Shown piece by piece: positions 36,560 through 48,386 of a stretch of 64,000 nt of DNA (within the stretch, counting starts at the first letter, position 1; each line of letters starts with the position of its first letter). Where the stretch lies: NCBI GenBank assembly GCA_025617375.2, contig JAMYGW020000002.1:1426001-1490000 (forward strand), read 5' to 3'. Under the pieces are notes generated by a model. The model ran no database searches and was not told the origin of the DNA. It worked only from the letters and a program-made list of their open reading frames with translations. The translations under genes were made by a program, and so were the position numbers. Source of the DNA: Acarospora socialis (Eukaryota; Ascomycota; Lecanoromycetes; Acarosporales; Acarosporaceae).

Positions 36560-37486
36560 CCAAATCTTACGATCGACAACAACAGCGTCGGAGCGCCGAC
36601 TTGCCAGAAATCGAACAGCTCAGGGCTCCCTGGTCGTCGCCGTCGCCGTTAGCGCCAGTGCCACCGCCGCAGTTGTTGTTGTAGTTGCTATTGAAAGACG
36701 TCGGGAACTCGCAGACGTTCATGCCGTAAAAGCTGGTCAGCAGGTTCATAGGCTTGATGATGGCGGCCGCGCCGGCGACGAAGAGGCTGGCTTTGGTGAA
36801 GCGGTCGGCGAGGCCGCGGCCTTCCCAGGCGCTGGATTATGAGGGCTGTACAATGGGAGATGAGCTAGATGGCCGGAGTCAATGAATGAGGCGGGTTTTT
36901 TGCGGTGTAGTCCTTTGGGGATTGGCGCGGTGTGGGGGTGAAAATGCACCCTAGTTCTTTTTGGACGGGTGGAAAGGGTTTAAACCCTTCCTTACTTACC
37001 AATTGAGTGTATGTTTCAAAGTGCTTAATGTAAGTCCGGCATGAGCGCTGTTCGCAGAGGATCTTGTACTGTGTTCTTGACGCCTCCAGCCTCGCGTACC
37101 GTTCTGTTCGATGCCAGCGGAATAGGGCGTCACTGTGGTGCTAATAGCGCGCAGATCCCCGTCTGCAGCTCTGTGGCCTTGGCCAATTTGCTGAACAGAT
37201 ACGAAGAAGATGCGAATTTCTCCCAGCACGAGAGATATCTGTCGACTCGTGTGAGATTTGTTGGCCTTTTCCCGGTTGAAAGGCAGCTGGTCCAGCCCTG
37301 AACTTCCTGGAAGCTAGCATAAGGTATGCCAGGTTAGAGATATGACCGCTAGTGGGTGCTCACTTTTACAGCTATGCATGGGTCAATTGAATCGAACAGT
37401 TCAAACGCGAAGTCCATTTGCTCAACCAAGGTTTGCGGGATGGCGAACAAGAGGTTGCAGACGCATCCCAGGGTACTTGGGAATTT
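36560..37486 (-). pseudogene. Broken CorA-like Mg2+ transporter gene at the edge of the AT-rich block
   Basis: Remains of a fungal CorA-family membrane transporter. Exon-like pieces 37486-37370, 37306-37203 and 37132-37000 join in one frame (118 codons) through GT...AG introns of 63 and 70 bp. They read FAIPQTLVEQMDFAFELFD, WEKFASSSDALFRWHRTERY and CEQRSCRTYIKHFETYTQL. A fourth piece from 36845 encodes RFTKASLFVAGAAAIIKP and then MNLLTSFYGMNV, the membrane helix with the family's GMN motif. It carries an in-frame TAA at 36839-36837. Downstream of a Gly/Asp-rich stretch the match continues in another frame as LFDFWQVGAPTLLLSIV, so there is also a frameshift near 36630-36650. Nothing recognisable precedes 37486, where the AT-rich block begins. 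The gene has therefore lost its 5' part. A misread GC-rich stretch could explain the frameshift but not the missing start. Confidence 0.7.
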
Positions 37487-37616
37487 CTATTCTGCATAGA
37501 CACTGGTAATTCTTTACAACGGCAATCCTGATCTTAGTAAGCTGTGATTTTGATGTTTAGTAAGCAATGTTTATATCTAAAAATGTATATCAACTGATGT
37601 GCAGTTTCTCTGAATC

Positions 37617-38025
37617 TGTTATGTCCTGACCTGAGATTCCTCAGGTATTAGGACTAAGAATTTGTGCTTGTTGATATAAAATTTGTATGATATAATAGAA
37701 TCTGAATTTAACTCTTAGATGATAACTGAAGTTAAACACAATTCTTTTCATAAGAGAAACAATCATGACTATATACTGAGTTCACTCATCATCAAGTCTA
37801 TCAAGCTTGCTCACTCATTATTAGAATCTATATGAGTTCATGAAAGATGTCATTGCTAAAGAGCTACCTATGGAAAAACTCTGCATATATGTCCCTCATG
37901 AGTACCTTCCATATCTAGCAATTAGTTCTCATAAATTCATGATGACAGCAAGGTTGCTAAGTGACTCAGTGAGCCACATTCAAAGATCAAAGTCAAAACA
38001 GCAAGACTATGTCCTATCTGTAACA
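37617..38025 (-). repeat. Probable LTR of the chromovirus relic
   Basis: About 409 bp bounded by TGTTATGTCC and CTGTAACA, that is by TG...CA with the short inverted ends TGTTA/TAACA usual for LTRs. It lies just beyond the chromodomain end of the relic, at the expected place for a 3' LTR on the - strand. No second copy is in the window, so the assignment rests on the ends and position. Confidence 0.5.
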
Positions 38026-38029
38026 ATCT

Positions 38030-38538
38030 TGTAATGGATCTTCACCACTAAGGCAAAAGGCCCGCCTGACTGCGAGGTCAGGTTCTAAGTGAATGTATAA
38101 GTGAATGTGCAGGTTGCGCGGCGCGCGACCGTAACAACTGCCCCGCCTTCGCGAAAAGGCGCTCGCCCTCGAGCGAAAACACTATGTAATGGGCCCCAAT
38201 CCAGGCTCGAACGCGCGCACATTCTCGCGGATTTGAGTCACAAATGGGCGCAAATTGCGGGCACAACCACGGGCTCAGGCACACACTTTCCAGTTGTGAA
38301 TCCAGTGTACAGCTGCCTCCAGTGCAGTTTCCAGTGCAATTTCCAGCATTTGTGACCTGGTCAGGCTGCCATTTCTTGGTGTGCCACACTTAGAAATTTG
38401 GCGCTGGTAGTGGCCAGTTGGTGCTACCATTTGTAATGAATCTTGACCACTAAGGCAAAAGGCCCACCTGACTGCAAGGTCAGGTTCTAAGTGAATGTAT
38501 AAGTGAATGTGCAGGTTGTGTGGCACATGACTGTAACA
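38030..38538 (-). mobile_element. TRIM-like miniature LTR element, 509 bp, with 5-bp target duplication
   Basis: Two direct repeats of exactly 107 bp (38030-38136 and 38432-38538), each beginning TGTAATG and ending GTAACA, flank 295 bp of GC-rich non-coding sequence. The 5-bp word AATCT sits on both sides (38025-38029 and 38539-38543). Read on the - strand, a TGG-starting primer-site-like word (TGGTAGCACC) lies two bases inside the first repeat, and a purine-rich tract ends just before the second. It has no coding capacity, so movement would need enzymes from another element. The structure looks whole. The repeats differ at about nine sites, most of them CpG transitions, so it is younger than the surrounding relics. 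Confidence 0.8.
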
Positions 38539-40074
38539 AATCTGTCCCAAAACAAACAAAAGATGATGATCTCATTGATGAAGTAATAATACTGACAGTT
38601 TTGCTGAAACAGTTGTAACAAGTAAATGATGATGTAAGATAATTTAAGAACAAGAAGCTCAGAGCTTTATCTATTTTGATGACATCTAAATGACATTCTT
38701 CTCTTATATCATTGATGAAGTCTTCAACAGCTAGATGATATGTCATTGTTCATAATTCAGTATTAAGTTCTTCACATTCTTCAAGTTCTTGATCTCATAT
38801 TATACAGTGTGACTATGATTATATTCTTTTCATTTGACTAAATATTTCATCATTGATCAATCACATTCATGATGTCTGATGTACTTATTCAGTAAATACT
38901 CAATTTTGTAAAAAGATATTATGTCAACATCATTGATATCACTCTTGTTTTCAATGAAAGAAAAATTAATATTAGACTGACAATCATATGAGTTGTCTTC
39001 TGACACAGTTGTCAGTTCTAACTGCACAATCAACATGATAGAGTGAATTTGCATGATAAATAATAAGTTAAAGCAATATACTAATTAATCAACATGTTCA
39101 ATGATGTGAAACAGATCAACTTACTGATTCAAAAGTTTTCAATTAATAAGATCAGAAATAATATAGCTGTAAAAAAGACACAGATAGATCAGTGATCTTA
39201 TTTTAAAACTGATGAATTTATATAAGATGTTATAGTATGTCTTGAAGATCACATTTGCAAAGACAATAGTCTGTTTGACTTTTTCACAGTTAATTTGTCA
39301 TAGAAGAATGTAATTCTCAGATAATAAGTTCATCAATAATAGTGTATTGAGAGTATTGTTTACACAGAATTCATAGATAAGTTCATTTAAAACATAATCA
39401 GTCAAGATCTTAAAGTTGTTCAGATAGTCTTAAAAATACAATAATATTGTAATAAAGACTTCATCATCTCTGTCTGAATCAGATAGATAGTAATATAAGA
39501 TAATTTTCATAATCTGATTTGTATACTTGAACTGATTATCAGTTTGTGAATAATAAACAGTGAAAGTGAGAAACTTAGTGTCTAAACACTCAAAAATGAT
39601 ATGTCAGAATGATAACAAGAACTTTTTATTGTAATCACTGATTATTTGTTGAGATATACTTAAGTCATAATCTATAAATTTTGATAATAAAATGTTTATT
39701 CAGTCTGAAGTCATATAAATAGATCTATCAGGCAGAAGAAGCACTTATTTGATAAACTTATTGATAATTGTAAGAAGATTATTGTGACTTTTATGATTAG
39801 ACAGTAATGTCAGAATAAAATTCATAGTTATTGTATAAAATGAAATTGACAGCATCAATATAAATTGTAAGACATCATATAGAGCATGTTGTTTTGTCTA
39901 ATTTAGCTGACTTTGTGAGCAATGAAGTATATATGTCTTTAGTTTTTTGAACAATCATCTCAGAAACAGAGAAATTAATATGCAGTTGTAGATTTGATGA
40001 AAATCACTGTGATGTTGTTAATCATGTACTAATTCAAAAATCTCTTTTTTTTAAAGCATTTTAATATACATAGA

Positions 40075-43000
40075 TTTTTTTTTTTTTTTTATTTATTTAT
40101 TTATTTATTTATTCTTCATTCTATGCATGCAGCTATAAAAGCTATGGCAGTTAATAGACATATAGTGAAAGATGTAGACATCAAACAAAATTCAAATCTT
40201 GTACATGTGAATAATCAATCTAATTGCTTTTTAATCACTTCTGTTCAGTAAGCACTACAGTTTATTTCTTCAACAGCAGATTCACTATCTATGAAAATAT
40301 CATGAATAACACAACAAATTCATCACAAATCACCATTCTACAACACAACTGCACAAGATCTATGAATGTCATGTACTCATGTCTGAATTCAGCTACAAAA
40401 ACTGCAGATATAGTTCTTCTTCAAGAACCATGAGTTGCAAGAGACAACAAAATCACTATTTCACATTCATTCTTTACTAGTTTGATACCCACATCTAATC
40501 TAGATATTAGACCTAGAACTATGGCATTTGTGTCTAAAACTAAACAAGATTTAGTGTGTATACCAAGACCTGACTTGTCAAAAGACTCAGATTTGCAAAT
40601 ACTCAGTATTTCAGCAAATGGAATTTCTAGTATACTGTTACTTAACATATACAATGAAAAGTCACAGCAAATCAACAATGATCAATGAATCATAGACAGA
40701 TGTTTAACAGCAATTCAACTACCACAAAGAGCTATTATCTGTGGAAATTTTAATGCACATCATGCATGATGAAATTCATCAATAGAAAACTCTATAAGAG
40801 CTACTTCTTTAATAAAGTGGTTGAAAATTCACAACTGTGAGCTATTAAATACACTAGACATAAACACCTATACACATCACTCAGAAAATGCCACATCAGT
40901 GATTGATTTGACTTTTGCAACACTCTTACTTTGCAATTTCATCAGAAATTGACAAGTAAATCAAGACATGGAGTCTGAATCAGATCATGAAGTTATTCAG
41001 TTTCAAATAACTGCAAATGAGTCTGAATGGGTTGAAAGTTCACTGAGTGCATCATACAATATAGACAAAGCAGACTGGGTTAAATTTGCAGAAACTCTGC
41101 AAATAAACTCAGTACAAACCAGTGTTCAAATTCAAAGCTTAATGCAACATCTATCAGATCAAAATCTAGAAGAAATGACTATTTCTCTCAGAAATCTGAT
41201 AGTAAATGCAGCAGATCAGCATATATCAAAGAGAAAATCTTGTTCAAAAGTCAAAGTATGATGGTCTGAATTATTATCAGTACTTAAAACTGAAATGAGT
41301 GGTTTTAGAAGATACTGAAAACATCACAAATCACAAGAAAACTGAAATCAATTCAGAAATGCAAGAAATAGATACTTTCACGCAATTCAGAAAGCCAAAC
41401 ATACCTTATGGACTACTTTTCTGCAAGGTGCAGCTGGAAAAGATGTTTTTACAGCATATCATTACACTAAACCACAAAAAATAGAGAAAACACCTTCTAT
41501 AAAGCATGAAAACAAAGTGGGACTCATATTTAAAGACAAATGTGACTTGTTTCTTGAAGCTATGTTTCCAAAACCACCTCAAACAAGTCCAGTTGAGCTA
41601 GAATGTGATAATAGTCTCACAAAACCATGGTTTTCAGTCATTTCTAAGGAAATAAAACAAGCTATTATGACTTCATCAACAAAGAAAGCACCTGGGCCAG
41701 ATGGATTGTCCTTTTTGATAATTCAACATGCATATCAAGCTATATCTGAGTTATTTCACACTGTTTATTCAGTTTTAATAAATCAAGACTATCATTCAGT
41801 ATGCTGGCGTCAAGAAACTGGTGCAATTCTAAGAAAAGAAGACAAAGCAGACTATTCAATACTTAAAGCATATAGACCAATCACTCTACTAAATTGCTTG
41901 GGCAAAATATCTGAAAAGATAATGGCAACAAGACTTTCCTATTGGGCTGAAATCACAGACTTGCTATATCATGAGCAAATGAGTGGTAGAAAGCAAAGAT
42001 CAGCTGTGGATGCAGCTATGTGTTTAACACATGACATTCAACAAGCAATCAACAACAACAAAGTCTTGACAGCTTTATTCTTGGATGTTAAGGGTGCATT
42101 TAACTATGTGTCTTTAAATCAACTGCTAAAAGTCATGAAAAGACTACATTTATCACAAACTGTACTAAAATGGGTGCAATGCTTTCTTACAAATAGAACA
42201 ATTGCTCTAGCTTTTGATGGTGAAAAAAATCACTCACAAAGTGTCAATTCTGGAATTCCACAAGGATCATCTATATCACCAATGCTATTTTTGATCTATA
42301 TGTGATTTCTATTCACAAAAATCAACAATAAACACACTCAACTAAAGCTACCAAGCTATATTGATGATGTGACTATTATTGTGAAAGAAAAAACAGCTGC
42401 AGACAACAGCAAAACACTAGAATCAGTCACAAAAACTGCATTTCAATGGGCTGAAGAAAATGCAGTTATATTTGATGACAGCAAGTCAGAACTCATCCAT
42501 TTTCAGAAAGGAAATCAAGCTATATCAACAGTAAAACTATCAAATAACACTGTTATACATTCTTCTAAAGTTGTACGCTGACTAGGTGTTTGGTTTGACA
42601 CTAAAATGTCTTTTAAGACACATGTGCAAAAGAAAATAGCTTCTGCAACTAGAACATTGCATTTACTGCATAGACTGATGAATTCTGAATGGGGTTTATC
42701 AACATCAGCTGGAAAACAGCTGTACACAGTCTGCATCACATCTATAAGTGACTATGAAAGCCCAGTATGGTGGAAACAACAAAAGAATTTTGAAAAGCTG
42801 TTTCAAAAACTTCAAAATTCAGCAACTAGAAAAATTCTAGATGCATTTAGGTCTTCATCATCAGCTGCTATGGAGCTAGAATCAGCTATATTATCACTCA
42901 GATTTAGACTTGATCAAAAAACAGAGCTATATGCTTTAAGAATAGCTACTTTGTCAGAAAATCATCCAATTAGACAAAGAACTCCATACACCTACCCATC

Positions 43001-44273
43001 AGGACTTGAAACTGAATGTGATATTGATGAAAATCATTATCTTGACTGAAATCAACATCCAAACTCTCTCATTAAGAAGAAACACCCAACTCAGTTGATT
43101 AAAGTGCTATATAGCATTTGCAAATATCTATCAGAAACACTAAATTTGGAGATTTCAACTCAAAATGAGTTATGCTGTGCACCTTGAAGTGTTTCATCAA
43201 ACATAGACATTCAAATCAGCAAATCTGACAAGAAACTAGCTACTTTGAAACATCTAAAGAAATTAGAAACACTTGTTTCTAAAGAAACTAGAGCAAGAAA
43301 TGCTATTCTATACACAGATGAGTCAAAACTAGATGAAAATCTAGGTGCAGATCTTTGCTACATGTATAAAGACATTATACATCAACAATCTTGAAATCTA
43401 GAAACTATCATGAAAGTCTATGATGCTGAATTGTTTGGAATCTCACAGTCTTTGAAGTTAAGTCTCAAAGAAATCATGAAATATCAAAGAATCAAAGATG
43501 TTTGAATCTTTTCAGACAATCAAGCAACTATACAGAGAATTCAAATCACAAATCAAGAATCTGAACAGCATCTAGTCATTAAATGTCAAGAAACTCTTCA
43601 GAAACTCATAGAAAATAAGATTACATCACATATTCATTGAATTTCTGAACATGAAGACATTAAAGGCAATGAAATAGCAGATAAAGCTGCAAAATTAAGT
43701 GCAAAACAATCAAATTCAGCTGAATCTGAAAGATTTACATCTATTAGCTATATCAGATGGAAAATCAAGGTCAAATTACTAAAAAACTGAATTGCTCACT
43801 GAAAAAAGATCAATCAAGAAAGATACTACTCACAGTTTGATCAAACATCAAGTTTTCAAATCAAAGAAGATCTGAAACAAGCTACAAGACTTTCATTTGC
43901 TACATTTACACAAATGAAATTAGATCATGACTATTTCAAAGCATATCTGCATAGATTACCAGACTACAACAGCAAGAAATACAATGATGCATACAACAAA
44001 GATCAAACTTCAGAGCATTTGTTGACAGTCTGTCAATACTTCAAGAAACAACAAACTGAGCTGAAAAATCAGCTTAGAAACATCAATCTGTCATATACAG
44101 CAAAGATGCTGTTTATCATCAAGAAAGAAATCAAAGCTACTTTATTGTTTTTGAAGAAAACAAAAGTAGCTACTAGAAAGTAATTGCTAGAAGAAGTTAA
44201 GCATGAAGATGAAGATTAAAAAAGAAAGAGAAGATATTAATTAACAATCAGCATCAGATTGACTGAACAGAAG
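40075..44273 (+). mobile_element. LINE A (Tad1-like), 5'-truncated, body inverted relative to its own 3' tail
   Basis: A non-LTR retrotransposon of the same family as LINE B. The 4-kb body 40250-44273 reads on the + strand from the start of ORF2 to its 3' UTR. The left part 40075-40249 is the family's 3'-terminal 175 bp in the opposite orientation, ending in a T-run and (ATTT)n that correspond to the tail. A 12-bp inverted repeat, CTTCTGTTCAGT at 40238-40249 and ACTGAACAGAAG at 44262-44273, marks the two sides. This is the layout expected from twin priming of a - strand insertion. The right edge abuts the tail of LINE B directly. ORF1 and the 5' leader are absent. Confidence 0.8.
40250..44220 (+). 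pseudogene. LINE A ORF2: endonuclease, reverse transcriptase, RNase H
   Basis: Domains in order: APE-type endonuclease from about 40300 (ITILQHNCTRSMNVM, later ESDHEVIQF); reverse transcriptase about 41600-42600, with KKAPGPDGLSFLIIQHAYQ, GIPQGSSISPM and the catalytic-box-like SYIDDVTII; RNase H about 43250-43720 with YTDES, YDAELFGI, SDNQATIQRI and EHEDIKGNEIADKAAKL; and a C-terminal zinc-binding relic near 44000. The frame is interrupted by about 17 in-frame stops. All but one are TGA at places where LINE B or the family pattern has tryptophan (for example 40431, 40686, 40767, 41326, 42302, 43638); the exception is TAA at 44181. There are no obvious frameshifts, which points to base substitution alone. 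Confidence 0.85.
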
Positions 44274-44468
44274 TTTATTTATTTATTTATTCTTCATTCT
44301 ATGCATGCAGCTATAAAAGCTATGGCAGTTAATAGACATATAGTGAAAGATGTAGACACAAAACAAAACTCAAAATCTTGTACATGTGAATAATCAATCT
44401 GAATGCTTTTTGATCACTTCTGTTCAGTCAACCTGATGCTGATTGTCAACCAATATCTTTTTTCTTTT

Positions 44469-47400
44469 CTAAATCTCATCTTCACCCTCAACTTCTCCTA
44501 ATAACCATTTTCTAGTAGCTACTTTGGTTTTCTTCAAAAACAGCAAAGTAGCTTTGATTCCTTCCTTGGTAGTAAACAGCACCTTTGCTGTATATGGCAA
44601 ATTGATGTTTCTGAGCTGATTTTTCAGCTCAGTTTGCTCCTTTTTGTTATATTGACAGGCTGTCAACAAATGCTCTGGGGTTTGATCTTTGTTGCATGCA
44701 CCATTGCATTTCTTGCTGTTATAGTCTGGTAATCTATGCAGATATGCTTTGAAATAGTCATGATCTAATTTCATTTGTGTAAATGTAGCAAATAAAAGTC
44801 TTGTAGCTTGTTTCAGGTCTTCTTTGATTTGAAAACTTGATGTTTGATCAAACTGTGAGTAGTATCTTTCTTGATTGATCTTTTTCCAGTGAGCAATTCA
44901 GTTTTTCAGTGATTTGACCTTGATTTTCCATCTGATATAGCTAATAGATGTAAATCTTTCAGATTCAGCTGAATTTGATTGTTTTGCACTTAATTTTGCA
45001 GCTTTATCTGCTATTTCATTGCCTTTAATGTCTTCATGTTCAGAAATTCAATGAATATGTGATGTAATCTTATTTTCTATGAGTTTCTGAAGAGTTTCTT
45101 GACATTTAATGACTAGATGCTGTTCAGATTCTTGATTTGTGATTTGAATTCTCTGTATAGTTGCTTGATTGTCTGAAAAGATTCAAACATCTTTGATTCT
45201 TTGATATTTCATGATTTCTTTGAGACTTAACTTCAAAGACTGTGAGATTCCAAACAATTCAGCATCATAGACTTTCATGATAGTTTCTAGATTTCAAGAT
45301 TGTTGATGTATAATGTCTTTATACATGTAGCAAAGATCTGCACCTAGATTTTCATCTAGTTTTGACTCATCTGTGTATAGAATAGCATTTCTTGCTCTAG
45401 TTTCTTTAGAAACAAGTGTTTCTAATTTCTTTAGATGTTTCAAAGTAGCTAGTTTCTTGTCAGATTTGCTGATTTGAATGTCTATGTTTGATGAAACACT
45501 TCAAGGTGCACAGCATAACTCATTTTGAGTTGAAATCTCCAAATTTAGTGTTTCTGATAGATATTTGCAAATGCTATATAGCACTTTAATCAACTGAGTT
45601 GGGTGTTTCTTCTTAATGAGAGAGTTTGAATGTTGATTTCAGTCAAGATAATGATTTTCATCAATATCACATTCAGTTTCAAGTCCTGATGGGTAGGTGT
45701 ATGGAGTTCTTTGTCTAATTGGATGATTTTCTGACAAAGTAGCTATTCTTAAAGCATATAGCTCTGTTTTTTGATCAAGTCTAAATCTGAGTGATAATAT
45801 AGCTGATTCTAGCTCCATAGCAGCTGATGATGAAGACCTAAATGCATCTAGAATTTTTCTAGTTGCTGAATTTTGAAGTTTTTGAAACAGCTTTTCAAAA
45901 TTCTTTTGTTGTTTCCACCATACTGGGCTTTCATAGTCACTTATAGATGTGATGCAGACTGTGTACAGCTGTTTTCCAGCTGATGTTGATAAACCCCATT
46001 CAGAATTCATCAGTCTATGCAGTAAATGCAATGTTCTAGTTGCAGAAGCTATTTTCTTTTGCACATGTGTCTTAAAAGACATTTTAATGTCAAACCAAAC
46101 ATCTAGTCAGTGTACAACTTTAGAAGAATGTATAACAGTGTTATTTAATAGTTTTACTGTTGATATAGCTTGATTTTCTTTCTGAAAATGAATGAGTTCT
46201 AACTTGCTGTCATCAAATATAACTGCATTTGCTTCAGTTCATTGAAATGCAGTTTTTGTGACTGATTCTAGTGTTTTGCTGTTGTCTGCAGCTGTTTTTT
46301 CTTTCACAATAATAGTCACATCATCAATATAGCTTGGTAGCTTTAGTTGAGTGTATTTATTGTTGATTTTTGTGAATAGAAATCACATATAGATTAAAAA
46401 TAGCATTGATGATATAGATGATTCTTGTGGAATTTCAGAATTGACACTTTGTGAGTGATTTTTTTCATCATCAAAAGCTAAAGCAATTGTTCTATTTGTA
46501 AGAAAGCATTGCACTCATTTTAGTACAGTTTGTGATAAATGTAGTCTTTTCATGACTTTTAGCAGTTGATTTAAAGACACATAGTTAAATGCACCCTTAA
46601 CATTCAAGAATAAAGCTGTCAAGACTTTGTTGTTGTTGATTGCTTGTTGAATGTCATGTGTTAAACACATAGCTGCATCCACAGCTGATCTTTGCTTTCT
46701 ACCACTCATTTGCTCATGATATAGCAAGTCTGTGGTTTCAGCTCAATAGAAAAGTCTTGTTGTCATTATCTTTTCAGATATTTTGTTCAAGCAGTTTAGT
46801 AGTGTGATTGATCTATATGCTTTGGGTACTGAATAGTCTGATTTGTCTTCTTTTCTTAGAATTGCACCAGTTTCTTGACGCCAACATACTGGGTGATAGC
46901 CTTGATTTATTAAAACTGAATACACAGTATGAAATAACTCAGATATAGCTTGATATGCATGTTGAATTATCAGAAAAGACAATTCATCTGGCTCAGGTGC
47001 TTTCTTTGTTGATGAAGTCATAATAGCTTGCTTTATTTTCTTAGAAATGACTGAAAATCATGGTTTTGTCAAGCTATTATTGCATTCTAGCTCAACTGAA
47101 CTAGTTTGTGATGATTTTGGAAACATAGCTTCAAGAAATAGATCACATTTGTCTTTAAATGTGAATCCTACTTTGTCTTCATGCTTTATAGGTGGTGTTT
47201 TCTCTATTTTTTGTGGTTTGATGTAATGATATGCTGTAAATATGTCTTTTCCAGCTGCACCTTGCAGAAAAGTAGTCCATGAAGTATGTTTAGCTTTTTG
47301 AATTGCATGAAAATATCTATTTCTTGCATGTGTGAATTGATTTCAGTTTTCTTGTGATTTGTGATGTTTCCAAAACCTTTTGAAGTCACTCATCTCAGTT

Positions 47401-48386
47401 CTAAGTACTGATAATAATTCAGACCACCATACTTTAGCTTTTGCAGAAGGTTTCTTTTTGAGTATATGCTGATCTGCTGCATTTACTATCAGATTTCTGA
47501 GTGAAATAGCTATATCTTCTAGATTTTGATCTGATGGTGTTTGCTGTAGACTTTGAACAAGTGTAGTGATTTGTGTTGAGTTTATTTGCAGTGTTTGTGC
47601 AAATTTATCCCAGTCTGCTTTGACAATGTTGTATGATGCATTTAGTGGACTTTCAACTCATTCAGACTCATTTGCAGTTAATTCAAACTGAATAACTTCA
47701 TGATCTGATTCTGACTTCATGTCTTGATTGACTTGCCAATTTTCTATGAAATTGCAAAGTAAGAGTGTTGCAAATGTTAAATCAATCACTAAAGTTGAAT
47801 TTTCTGAGTAATGAGTGTAGATATTGATGTCTGGTGTGTTTAACAGTTCACAGTTGTGAATTTCTAGTCAGTTTATCAAAGAAGTAGCTCTTATAGAGTT
47901 TTCTATTGATGAATTTCACCATGCATGATGTGCATTGAAGTCTTCACAGACAATTGCTCTTTGTGATAGTTGAATTGCTGTCAAACATCTGTCTATGATC
48001 CATTGATCATTGTTGATTTGCTGTGACTTTTCATTGTATATATTAAGTAACAATATACTAGAAATTTCATTTGCTGAAATACTAAGTATTTGCAAATCTG
48101 AGTCTTTTGACAAGTCAGGTCTTGGTGTACACACTAAATCTTGTCTAGTTTTAGACACAAAGATCATAGTTCTAGGTCTAAAATCTTGATTTGATGTGGG
48201 TATCAAACTAGTAAAAGATGAATGTGAAATAGTGGTTTTGTTGTCTCTTGCAACTCATGATTCTTGAAAAAGAACTATGTCTGCAGTTTTTGTAGCTGAA
48301 TTCAGACATGAGTGCATGACATTCATAGATCTTGCACAGTTGTGTTGTAGAATGGTGATTTGTGATGAATTTGTTGTGTTATTCAT
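44469..48386 (-). pseudogene. LINE B ORF2: endonuclease, reverse transcriptase, RNase H
   Basis: The domain order is as in LINE A. It starts MNNTTNSSQITILQHNCARS and ends ATRKWLLGEVEGEDEI. The C-terminal zinc-binding motif CNGACNKDQTPEHLLTAC (CX3CX7HX4C) is intact here. Compared with LINE A it has gained GGA>GAA and CCA>TCA changes in the reverse transcriptase: KKAPGPDGL in A is KKAPEPDEL here, and GIPQGSSISPM is EIPQESSISSM. It keeps Trp at some codons that are TGA in A, and the reverse is also true. In-frame stops are essentially all TGA. It is broken and not expected to be active. Confidence 0.85.

Larger units (their letters stand above)
37617..40074 (-). mobile_element. Ty3/gypsy chromovirus relic, 3' half
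   Basis: A fossil LTR retrotransposon on the - strand. Translated relics show an integrase core near 39650-39880 (similar to fungal gypsy, for example NFILTLLSN) and a chromodomain near 38740-38840 (YLVK...), followed by a probable 3' LTR at 37617-38025. The upstream part (gag, protease, reverse transcriptase) is not seen; the element ends where LINE A begins. It is broken with many breaks and is old, judging from its base composition. The TRIM element inserted beside its LTR is not counted as part of it. Confidence 0.7.

Noticed and set aside
36459-36842. 127-codon frame on the + strand with Val/Ala repeats
   Set aside because: It is antisense to the CorA-like relic, whose GMN helix is recognisable. 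The frame is composition-driven.
38100-38440. GC-rich island as a host gene or tRNA
   Set aside because: No open frame or tRNA boxes fit, and terminal repeats with a target duplication explain the segment as a TRIM.
40075-40249. A 170-bp target-site duplication around LINE A
   Set aside because: I first read the shared segment at 40075-40249 and 44274-44430 as a long duplication. Its A/T-repeat end and position show it is the LINE 3' tail, present once in each copy.
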